From JBGTBQ01 sp041749275 (lineage in GTDB: Bacteria > Acidobacteriota > Blastocatellia > Pyrinomonadales > Pyrinomonadaceae): 20,449 nucleotides of DNA. Shown here one piece after another: positions 14,333 to 20,449 of the stretch (position 1 is its first letter; each line of letters begins with the position of its first letter). A model generated the notes under the pieces. It was not told the origin of the DNA. It saw nothing but the letters and a program-made list of their open reading frames with translations, and ran no database searches. A program made the position numbers and the translations under genes. The DNA lies in the NCBI GenBank assembly GCA_041749275.1, contig JBGTBQ010000279.1:1-20449 (forward strand), written 5' to 3'.

Positions 14333-16365
14333 TGGCTTTCCGTGCGGGCTGTCCCGCGTGCGGCGCGGAGGTCATCTTCAAGTCCGGCTCCTCTATCGTC
14401 GTCGTGTGCGAGTTCTGCCACTCGGTCGTGGCGCGCACCGACCGCGGCGTCGAGGACATGGGCAAGGTGGCGGACGTGGTCGAGTCCGGCTCGCCGCTCG
14501 AAGTTGGTCTGCGCGGCGCGGTCAGGAACGTGCCCTTTACTTTGACGGGCCGCGCCCAACTCGCGCACGCGGCGGGCGGGATGTGGGACGAGTGGTATGC
14601 CGCCTTCGAGGACGGTCGTTGGGGCTGGCTCGCCGAGGCGCAGGGGCGCTTCTATCTCACCTTTCAAATTCAAGTCCCCGACCCGGCGCGGCTGCCTTTC
14701 TTCGACCAACTGCAACTCGGCCAGCCGGTCGTGGCTATCCCTTCGCAGAACCCGCCGGTCGTCGCCGAAAAAGGCGAGGCGCGGATGCTCGCCGCTGAAG
14801 GCGAGATACCTTACCGTCTCGTGCCGAACGAGACCTATCTCTACGCGGACTTGTCTGGGGCGGGCGGCATCTTCGGCACGCTCGACTACGGCGAGCAGCC
14901 GCCCAATGTCTTCGTCGGGCGCGAGGTCACGCTCGAAGAACTCGGCATCGCCGCGACGGGCCGCACGCGCGAACGCGAGCCACAGGCCGTCACGGCTTCG
15001 CGTCTCAACTGCCCGCAATGCGCCGGCCCTCTGGAACTGCGCGCGCCCGACAAGGCCGAGCGCGTCACCTGCCCGAACTGCGGCTCGCTGCTCGACATCA
15101 ATCAGGGCGAGTTGCGCTATCTCAAGACTCTGGAGTTCGTCGGCACGCGCCCCGACATCGCGCCCGGCGCGGTCGCGGAGTTCGAGGGGCAGCCCTTCAC
15201 CGTCATCGGTTTTATGACGCGCAGCGTCGAGTTCGACGTGCGTTACTACTGGCAGGAGTATCTGCTCTACAACCCGATGGTCGGTTTCCGCTGGCTCGTC
15301 CAGTCGGACGGCCATTGGAGCTACGTCCGGCCCGTCGCGCCCGGCGAGGTCAGCGAGCAAGACCGCCGTGCCGTTTACGGCGGGCGCAAGTTCAAGGCTT
15401 TTCAATTCGCGGAGGCGCGCGTGGATTACGTGGCCGGCGAGTTCTACTGGAAGGTTACGGTCGGCGAGACCGTGCGCGCGACCGATTACGTAAGCCCGCC
15501 GCTTATGCTCTCGAAAGAGGTATCGGGCGGCGACTACAAAGGAAAGAATAAACCGCTCTCAGCCGAAGAGATCAACTGGTCGCTCGGCACATACCTGCCC
15601 GTCAAACAGGTCGAGCAGAAGTTCAACGTGCAGCTCCCTTCGCCGAGCACGGTCGCGCCCAATCAGCCGTACACGAACAAGGGCGTCTACAAATACTGGC
15701 TCCTGTTCGTGCTCCTCGCTTTGTTTATTGGTTTCATCGCGCTCTTCAAAGGTTCGGGCGCGACCGTCTTCGAGAAAACGTACCGGCTCGACCCGGCGCC
15801 CGCGCCGACGCCGAATACGCTGCAACTACCCGGCGGCACGAACATCCCTCTGCCCGGAGCGCCGACGACCGCCGAAGGGCAGGAGAGGACGCAGATCATC
15901 TTCACCGAGCCTTTCCAACTCAAGGGCGGCGAGAATATCCGCGTCTCCGGTCAGGCGAACGTTAGTAACAACTGGCTCTACGTCGCGGGCGACCTCATCA
16001 ACGAAGAGACGGGACTCGTCCAGCAGTTCGACCTGCCGATGGAGAGTTATGCGGGCGTCGAGGATGGAGAAAGTTGGAGCGAGGGCAATCCGAACAAGAC
16101 CGAAATCATCTCGGCGCTTCCCGCCGGGACGTATACGATGCGGCTCGAAGCGCAGTGGGAGAAATGGAACCAGCCCACGCCGCCACAGTTTTCCGTCAAG
16201 GTCGAGCAGGGCGTCGTGGGCGGCTTCAACTTCGTGCTTCTGCTCCTCGCGCTCAATGTCATCCCGCTCTTTATCGCCTTCCGCCACTTCAGCTTCGAGC
16301 GGCGGCGTTGGGCCGACAGCACTTTCAACTCATCTGGTTCGAGCGGCGATGATGACGACGAGTAA
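14332..16365 (+). CDS. Double zinc-ribbon/DUF4178 membrane protein
   Basis: This is a 677-residue protein of unknown function. The start is ATG at 14332 behind GGGAGG; the frame is open further upstream but runs inside speD. Architecture: zinc ribbon 1 (C7, C10, C26, C29), a first DUF4178-like domain (about 40-200; WYAAFEDGRWGWLAEAQGRF), zinc ribbon 2 (C227, C230, C247, C250), a second DUF4178 domain (about 263-440; YYWQEYLLYNPMVGFRWLVQ), TM helix 1 (about 455-473), a ~155-residue segment probably outside the cytoplasm with beta-rich sequence, TM helix 2 (about 630-650), and a short tail ending in an acidic DDDDE. DUF4178 proteins often sit beside DUF350 and polyamine genes, as here. Its role could be scaffolding or sensing in the membrane complex; that is inference. 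Confidence 0.88.
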   Translation: MAFRAGCPACGAEVIFKSGSSIVVVCEFCHSVVARTDRGVEDMGKVADVVESGSPLEVGLRGAVRNVPFTLTGRAQLAHAAGGMWDEWYAAFEDGRWGWLAEAQGRFYLTFQIQVPDPARLPFFDQLQLGQPVVAIPSQNPPVVAEKGEARMLAAEGEIPYRLVPNETYLYADLSGAGGIFGTLDYGEQPPNVFVGREVTLEELGIAATGRTREREPQAVTASRLNCPQCAGPLELRAPDKAERVTCPNCGSLLDINQGELRYLKTLEFVGTRPDIAPGAVAEFEGQPFTVIGFMTRSVEFDVRYYWQEYLLYNPMVGFRWLVQSDGHWSYVRPVAPGEVSEQDRRAVYGGRKFKAFQFAEARVDYVAGEFYWKVTVGETVRATDYVSPPLMLSKEVSGGDYKGKNKPLSAEEINWSLGTYLPVKQVEQKFNVQLPSPSTVAPNQPYTNKGVYKYWLLFVLLALFIGFIALFKGSGATVFEKTYRLDPAPAPTPNTLQLPGGTNIPLPGAPTTAEGQERTQIIFTEPFQLKGGENIRVSGQANVSNNWLYVAGDLINEETGLVQQFDLPMESYAGVEDGESWSEGNPNKTEIISALPAGTYTMRLEAQWEKWNQPTPPQFSVKVEQGVVGGFNFVLLLLALNVIPLFIAFRHFSFERRRWADSTFNSSGSSGDDDDE

Positions 16366-16405
16366 GCGACCGTCGCCGATGAATGATTAAAGGAGTTTGA
16401 TTTTC

Positions 16406-16588
16406 ATGCTCAGTAAACTTTACATGGTCTTGGGAACCGGCGCGCTCATGCTCTACAGCGTCGCGGCGTGGAGCGGGTGGGAAATGGGATCGCCCACCCG
16501 CCAGCAACTCCCGCCCGACGTGCGTAACTCGCCCGGCGGCTATCGCTCTTTCCACTTCTGGCATTCCGGCTATCGCGGAGGAAAATAA
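16406..16588 (+). CDS. 60-residue single-TM protein with aromatic C-terminal tail
   Basis: I cannot name the family with certainty. One hydrophobic helix at about 3-24 (LYMVLGTGALMLYSVAAW) is followed by a polar linker and a tail rich in aromatics, Gly and His: SPGGYRSFHFWHSGYRGGK. The tail looks motif-like rather than random. The ATG at 16406 has AGGAG 10 nt before it; an in-frame TTG at 16397 is too close to that site. The stop overlaps the DUF350 ATG (TAATG at 16586-16590). Its place between the DUF4178 and DUF350 genes with coupled translation argues for a real small subunit of the same membrane assembly. Confidence 0.85.
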   Translation: MLSKLYMVLGTGALMLYSVAAWSGWEMGSPTRQQLPPDVRNSPGGYRSFHFWHSGYRGGK

Positions 16589-16863
16589 TGCTCAACGAAA
16601 CACTGGCAACTGCCCTTCAACTTCCTGCCGTCTTCGGGCTGGTCGTGAAGCTGGAGGAACTGTCGGGCGTGATTGTGACGACGGCGATTTTCACGGTCTT
16701 CGGCCTGCTCGTCTTCGGCCTCGCTTACACGATCATCGTCAAGGCGACGCCCTTCTCGATCCGCAAGGAGATTGAAGAGGATCAGAACACGGCCCTCGCC
16801 ATCGTCATCGGCTCGGTCATCATCGGCATCGCGCTCATCATCGCCGCCGCAATACAGGGATGA
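16588..16863 (+). CDS. DUF350 (UPF0719-like) small membrane protein
   Basis: This 91-residue inner-membrane protein has no established biochemical activity. An amphipathic N-terminus is followed by TM helix 1 (about 27-50), the conserved loop PFSIRKEIEEDQNTALA (55-71) that marks DUF350, and TM helix 2 (about 67-90). GGAGG stands 7 nt before the ATG, inside the end of the preceding gene. In E. coli the DUF350 gene yjfL lies next to a PspA-like gene (yjfJ) and a glutathionylspermidine-synthase-like gene (yjfC), so a link to polyamines and envelope stress has precedent. Its final codon and stop lie inside the left arm of a long hairpin that separates it from the aminopropyltransferase. Confidence 0.93.
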   Translation: MLNETLATALQLPAVFGLVVKLEELSGVIVTTAIFTVFGLLVFGLAYTIIVKATPFSIRKEIEEDQNTALAIVIGSVIIGIALIIAAAIQG

Positions 16864-16956
16864 AGGATGAAGGATGAGGGATGAAGCAGCACCCGCTCAA
16901 CGCGCGTTGAGTCGTCGCTGCGTTTCCTTCATCCCTCATCTCTCATCCCTCATCCC
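16857..16956. repeat. Long hairpin between DUF350 and the aminopropyltransferase gene
   Basis: Outer arms of 30 nt, 16857-16886 and 16927-16956, are reverse complements with 3 mismatches and are built of GGGATGA-type tandem units. Inside are GCAGC (16886-16890) with GCTGC (16917-16921), and a perfect 16-bp palindrome CTCAACGCGCGTTGAG (16896-16911). The left arm contains the DUF350 stop. The right arm ends 3 nt before the next ATG, so a pyrimidine tract occupies the place where a Shine-Dalgarno should be. Confidence 0.85.
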
Positions 16957-16959
16957 ATA

Positions 16960-18474
16960 ATGAACCGCACTCCCGTTCTATTTCTCAACGTTCTGGTCAT
17001 CGCCACCTGCGGGCTGGTCTACGAACTGCTCGCGGGCACGCTCGCCTCTTACGTCCTCGGCGACTCGGTGACGCAGTTCTCGCTCATCATCGGCATTTAT
17101 CTTTTCTCGATGGGGGCGGGTGCGTGGCTCTCGCGGTTCGTGGAGAATGATTTGGCGCGGCGCTTCGTGGACGTGGAGATCGCGGTGGCGGTGCTCGGCG
17201 GCTTTTCGGCGCCGCTCCTGTTTCTGACGTTCGCGCACCTCTCCTACTTTCAAGTCATCCTCTACACGCTCGTCTTCCTCATCGGCGCGATGGTGGGTCT
17301 GGAGATTCCGCTGCTGATGCGGATTCTGAAAGACCATCTCGACTTTAAAGAACTGGTCGCGCGCGTGCTCGCCTTCGACTACGCGGGGGCGCTCATCGCA
17401 TCGCTGTTGTTCCCGCTCTTCCTCGTGCCGAAGCTGGGGCTGGTGCGGACTTCGTTGGTGTTCGGGATTCTCAACGCATCGGTGGGCTTGTGGGCGACGT
17501 GGCTCATGCGACCGCTGATGAAAGGGAACGTGACACGGATGCGCGCGCAGGCGTGCGTCGTCATCGCGCTCTTAACCATCGCCTTCATCAAGGCCGACCG
17601 CCTGACCTCGCTCGCCGAGGATGCGATGTTCGCCGACGACATCGTCTACTCGAAGACGACGCACTACCAGCGCATCGTCGTCACGCGAAACCGCGCCGGC
17701 TTCCAGCTTTTCCTCAACGGCAATTTACAATTCAGTTCAGCGGACGAGTATCGCTATCACGAGGCGCTCGTCCACCCGGCGATGGTGCTCGCCTCGGAGA
17801 AGGGCAATGCGCCGCGCCGCGTGCTCGTCCTCGGCGGGGGCGACGGCCTCGCCGTGCGCGAGGTTCTCAAGTATCCCTCGGTCGAACAGGTCACGCTCGT
17901 TGACCTCGACCCGGACATGACGGAACTTTCGCGCCGCTTCGCGCCCCTCGCCCAACTCAACCGGCACTCGTTCGACGACCCGCGCGTCCGCGTCGTCAAC
18001 GAGGACGCGATGCTCTGGCTCGAACAGGACGTGCCGCCCTTCGACGCCGCTATCGTGGACTTCCCCGACCCGAACACCTTTGCGCTCGGCAAGCTCTACA
18101 CGACGCGCTTCTACCGGATGCTGAAAGCGCGCCTCGCGCCCGACGCGGCCATCTCTGTGCAATGCACGTCGCCGCTCTTTGCGCGCGCCTCTTACTGGTG
18201 CATCATCCGCACGATGGAGGCCGCCGGCCTCGCGGTGCGGCCCTACCACACCGCCGTCCCCTCGTTCGGCGTCTGGGGCTACGCGCTCGCCCGACGCGCG
18301 CCCTTCGAGCCACCCGCCGCCGCGCCCGAAGGGTTGCGCTTTCTCGACCAGACCTCGATGCGGGCGATGTTCGTCTTGCCCGTTGACCTCGGCCCGGTGC
18401 CGGTCGAGATCAATCGTCTGGATAATCAATCGCTCGTCCGCTACTACGAATCCGAGTGGCGGCGGTACGAATGA
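16960..18474 (+). CDS. speE: Membrane-embedded spermidine-synthase-like aminopropyltransferase
   Basis: This 504-residue fusion has an integral membrane domain of about seven helices (residues 1-210) followed by a soluble spermidine-synthase domain (about 225-504). The enzyme motifs are intact: YQRIVV, QFSSADEYRYHEALVHP (Y266-H267-E268), the AdoMet-binding LGGGDGLAVREVL (about 291-303), VDLDP, and the catalytic DxxDPN region AAIVDFPDPN with D367. It should move an aminopropyl group from decarboxylated AdoMet, made by SpeD of this operon, to an amine such as putrescine or an unknown membrane-associated acceptor. The ATG at 16960 follows the hairpin directly and has no Shine-Dalgarno. The FAD protein follows 70 bp downstream. 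The symbol reflects the catalytic domain only. Confidence 0.92.
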   Translation: MNRTPVLFLNVLVIATCGLVYELLAGTLASYVLGDSVTQFSLIIGIYLFSMGAGAWLSRFVENDLARRFVDVEIAVAVLGGFSAPLLFLTFAHLSYFQVILYTLVFLIGAMVGLEIPLLMRILKDHLDFKELVARVLAFDYAGALIASLLFPLFLVPKLGLVRTSLVFGILNASVGLWATWLMRPLMKGNVTRMRAQACVVIALLTIAFIKADRLTSLAEDAMFADDIVYSKTTHYQRIVVTRNRAGFQLFLNGNLQFSSADEYRYHEALVHPAMVLASEKGNAPRRVLVLGGGDGLAVREVLKYPSVEQVTLVDLDPDMTELSRRFAPLAQLNRHSFDDPRVRVVNEDAMLWLEQDVPPFDAAIVDFPDPNTFALGKLYTTRFYRMLKARLAPDAAISVQCTSPLFARASYWCIIRTMEAAGLAVRPYHTAVPSFGVWGYALARRAPFEPPAAAPEGLRFLDQTSMRAMFVLPVDLGPVPVEINRLDNQSLVRYYESEWRRYE

Positions 18475-18544
18475 TGCGCGGCGCAAAGAAAGCAGCCGGA
18501 CGTGCAACGGCTGGGAGACCCTGCCCCTTTTTCGAGTCCAACTG

Positions 18545-20188
18545 ATGCACACGCGCCGTGAAATACTCGCCGCCTTCCTCGGCCTGCCCATGGCGCTCGC
18601 CGCCTGTCGCACGAGCGAAGCGCCGCGCCTGCCCGAAGGCGAGATCGTCGGCGCTTCGGATCGCGTGGGGCATCTCTTGCGCGACGGTTTGAAGATCGAA
18701 CCGGCAGCCGACGCATGGGAGCGCACGGGCGTCTGTATCGTCGGCGGCGGCGTCGCGGGCCTCGCGGCGGCGTGGCGGCTGCTCAAGGCGGGCTTCGAGG
18801 ATTTCGTCGTGCTCGAACTCGAACGCGCCCCCGGCGGCACTTCGCAAAGCGGCTCGGCGCACGGCGTCGTGCCCTATCCGTGGGGCGCGCACTACCTGCC
18901 CGCGCCGTTGAAAGAGAATCGCGCGCTCGTCTCCTTGCTCGATGAGATGGGCGTGCTCGAAGGCGCGGACGAGCGGGGCGACCCCATCGTCGCGGAACAG
19001 TTCTTATGCCGAGACCCCGAAGAGCGCGTCTTCTATCGTGGGCGCTGGTATGAGGGCCTCTATCTGCACGCGGGCGAGAGCGCCGAAGAGGCCGCGCAAC
19101 TCCAAAAGTTCAACGCCGAGGTTGATGCTTGGGCCGCGTGGCGCGACGCGCGCGGGCGCCGCGCCTTCACGCTCCCCATCGCCAACTGTTCCGACGACGC
19201 GGAGGCGACGGCGCTCGACCGCATCTCGATGGCGGACTGGATGCGCGCGCGCAATCTCGACTCCGCGCGTCTGCGCTGGCTCGTGGACTATGCCTGCCGC
19301 GACGACTACGGCCTGACCGCCGAGCAGGCGAGCGCGTGGGCCGGCCTCTTCTACTTCGCCTCGCGCATGAGCGCGCCCGGCGCCGACGCGCAATCGCTCA
19401 TCACGTGGCCCGAAGGCAACGGTCGTCTCGTCGCGCATCTCCACGACAAAGTTTCAGGGAAGGTGCGCCTCGGCCTCGCCGCCGCCGACATTCGCCCGGT
19501 TGAAGTGGAAGGACGCGCGGGCGTGGAGACGGTCGCCGTTGGGCACGATGGGCAGCGCGCCGTCGGCATCCGCGCCGACGCGGTTATCTTCGCCGCGCCG
19601 CAATTCATGTCGAAGTATCTCATCCGTCCTTACCGCGAGAGCGCGCCCGCGCACGTCGCGGAGTTCGAGTACGGCGCATGGATGGTGGCGAATCTCTTTT
19701 TGCAAGACCGCCCGCGCCAGCGGTTAGGCTTCCCGCTCGCGTGGGACAACGTGCTCTACGACAGCCCCGCGCTCGGCTACGTCGTCGCCACGCACCAGCG
19801 CGGCTTGGATCGCGGCCCCACGGTCTTCACCTACTACTATCCGCTCACCGACGACAACCCACGCGCCGCCCGCACGCGGTTACTTGAGACTGATTGGAAG
19901 GGTTGGGCCGATGTGACGCTCACCGATCTCACCCGCGCGCACCCGGACCTCCGCGCGCTGACCACGCGCCTCGACGTGATGCGCTGGGGCCACGCCATGA
20001 TCCGTCCGCGCCCCGGCTTTCTCTGGGGCGACGCGCGCGCGGCGGCGCAACAACCGTTTCGCGGGAGTCACTTCGCCCACACGGACTTGAGCGGCATCGC
20101 GTTATTTGAAGAAGCGTTCGATCACGGACTGCGCGCGGCGGAAGAGGTGTTGAAGAATCGCGGAGCAGCTTTTGCAAGTTTGAGGTGA
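18545..20188 (+). CDS. Tat-exported, lipobox-containing FAD amine-oxidase-like protein
   Basis: This 547-residue flavoprotein has a dinucleotide-binding N-terminus (CIVGGGVAGLAAAWRLLKAG, about 63-82), a following acidic strand end LELERAPGGTSQSGS, and a C-terminal FAD-closing block (FAHTDLSGIALFEEAFDHG) typical of the amine oxidase/phytoene-desaturase clan. The N-terminus reads MHTRREILAAFLGLPMALAAC: twin Arg at 4-5, a hydrophobic core, and a lipobox L18-A-A-C21. This indicates Tat export of a folded FAD protein and lipid anchoring. The frame is open upstream into the preceding gene, but the ATG at 18545 gives the signal peptide and is preferred; its Shine-Dalgarno is weak (GAG). Given the operon, oxidation of a polyamine product is plausible, but other substrates cannot be excluded. 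Confidence 0.9.
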   Translation: MHTRREILAAFLGLPMALAACRTSEAPRLPEGEIVGASDRVGHLLRDGLKIEPAADAWERTGVCIVGGGVAGLAAAWRLLKAGFEDFVVLELERAPGGTSQSGSAHGVVPYPWGAHYLPAPLKENRALVSLLDEMGVLEGADERGDPIVAEQFLCRDPEERVFYRGRWYEGLYLHAGESAEEAAQLQKFNAEVDAWAAWRDARGRRAFTLPIANCSDDAEATALDRISMADWMRARNLDSARLRWLVDYACRDDYGLTAEQASAWAGLFYFASRMSAPGADAQSLITWPEGNGRLVAHLHDKVSGKVRLGLAAADIRPVEVEGRAGVETVAVGHDGQRAVGIRADAVIFAAPQFMSKYLIRPYRESAPAHVAEFEYGAWMVANLFLQDRPRQRLGFPLAWDNVLYDSPALGYVVATHQRGLDRGPTVFTYYYPLTDDNPRAARTRLLETDWKGWADVTLTDLTRAHPDLRALTTRLDVMRWGHAMIRPRPGFLWGDARAAAQQPFRGSHFAHTDLSGIALFEEAFDHGLRAAEEVLKNRGAAFASLR

Positions 20189-20193
20189 GACGG

Positions 20194-20286
20194 ACTAACG
20201 CCCGGCATAACCGGGCCGCCGCCGAACACTCAAGGAATTATACGAACTCCGCTTCGGCGGCTCCGGTTGATGCCATTGTTATGCCG
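20194..20286. repeat. attC-like imperfect palindrome after the FAD gene
   Basis: ACTAAC (20194-20199) and GTTATGCC (20278-20285) form outer boxes. GCATAACCGG (20205-20214) pairs with CCGGTTGATGC (20263-20273), leaving one extra G on the right arm. GCCGCCGCCGAA pairs with TTCGGCGGC further in. GGCATAAC at 20204-20211 is also an exact inverse of GTTATGCC. The layout of paired outer and inner boxes with one bulged base resembles an integron attC site. No integrase or cassette array is in view, so a plain palindromic repeat is equally possible. Confidence 0.4.
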
Positions 20287-20351
20287 CAGGTGTTCTTGTG
20301 TTCTTGTGCTGATGTCGGGACACATTTTTAAGTCTCGCATTTGCAACGATT

Positions 20352-20368
20352 AACCCCGTTTCGGGGTT
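20352..20368. other. Short perfect hairpin in the right-end non-coding stretch
   Basis: AACCCCG-TTT-CGGGGTT is a 7-bp perfect stem with a 3-nt loop. No T-run follows on either strand. Besides this and the attC-like palindrome I see nothing recognisable in 20189-20449; GTGTTCTT is repeated at about 20290-20304. Confidence 0.4.
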
Positions 20369-20449
20369 GCACGCAATCAGGCCAACTAGCATTGCTCGTC
20401 ATGTGATGCTCGAAATACTGAGCAAAACACAGTTCGGCTGTATCCTTGA

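Noticed and set aside
14167..15405. Minus-strand open frame of 412 codons across speD and the DUF4178 gene
   Set aside because: Low-complexity Arg/Leu/Glu-rich antisense frame, without a ribosome site or a family motif.
18179..18544. Upstream extension of the FAD protein frame
   Set aside because: It overlaps the aminopropyltransferase coding region out of frame, and the ATG at 18545 yields a clear Tat/lipobox signal.
20343..20370. CRISPR-like repeat (AACCCCGTTTCGGGGTT)
   Set aside because: Only one copy; the following 80 bases hold no second repeat at any usual spacing.

Overview
The window is GC-rich (62% or so by eye), with a densely coded chromosome-type layout. I cannot name the organism from it. 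The gene content and the odd mirrored low-complexity repeats between genes remind me of soil or thermophilic Acidobacteriota (Blastocatellia-like), but that is a low-confidence guess without a search.

Left third (1-5874): a leftward protein-quality-control island. In transcription order it runs hsp20 (5614-5078), clpB (4988-2382), a second hsp20 (2268-1807), grpE (1678-992), a small zinc-knuckle/HNH-like protein (945-652) and the N-terminal part of groEL (451 to the window edge). A near-consensus vegetative promoter (TTGACA-N17-TATTAT) sits in front of the first hsp20. dnaK, dnaJ and groES are not in view. A 113-bp palindromic, MITE-like element lies between the HNH gene and groEL.

Middle (5875-13654): a rightward Lrp/AsnC regulator is overlapped by an EamA-type exporter. 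A 290-bp repeat cluster follows, then a complete IS4-family (Tn5/IS50-like) insertion sequence. The IS has 23-bp terminal inverted repeats and a perfect 10-bp target duplication, and it landed inside a REP-like hairpin. Leftward genes follow: an MscS channel with a cyclic-nucleotide-binding domain, an MgtE magnesium transporter and a secreted DUF4139-type protein.

Right third (13922-20188): the most interesting region, a six-gene rightward operon-like cluster. It encodes S-adenosylmethionine decarboxylase (SpeD/SpeH type), a double zinc-ribbon/DUF4178 membrane protein, a 60-residue single-TM protein, a DUF350 membrane protein, a membrane-embedded spermidine-synthase-like aminopropyltransferase, and a Tat-plus-lipobox FAD amine-oxidase-like protein. 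The first four genes are tightly packed, with TAATG overlaps at two of the three junctions. A long hairpin separates DUF350 from the aminopropyltransferase. The set reads as a membrane-associated polyamine synthesis, modification or oxidation system of unknown purpose.

A recurring theme is purine-rich tandem repeats just after one gene's stop codon, whose reverse complement runs up to the next gene. Several genes downstream of such tracts (clpB, grpE, the MscS gene, the aminopropyltransferase) have no visible Shine-Dalgarno sequence, whereas most other genes do. The last 260 bp hold an attC-like palindrome and a short hairpin but no gene that I can support.
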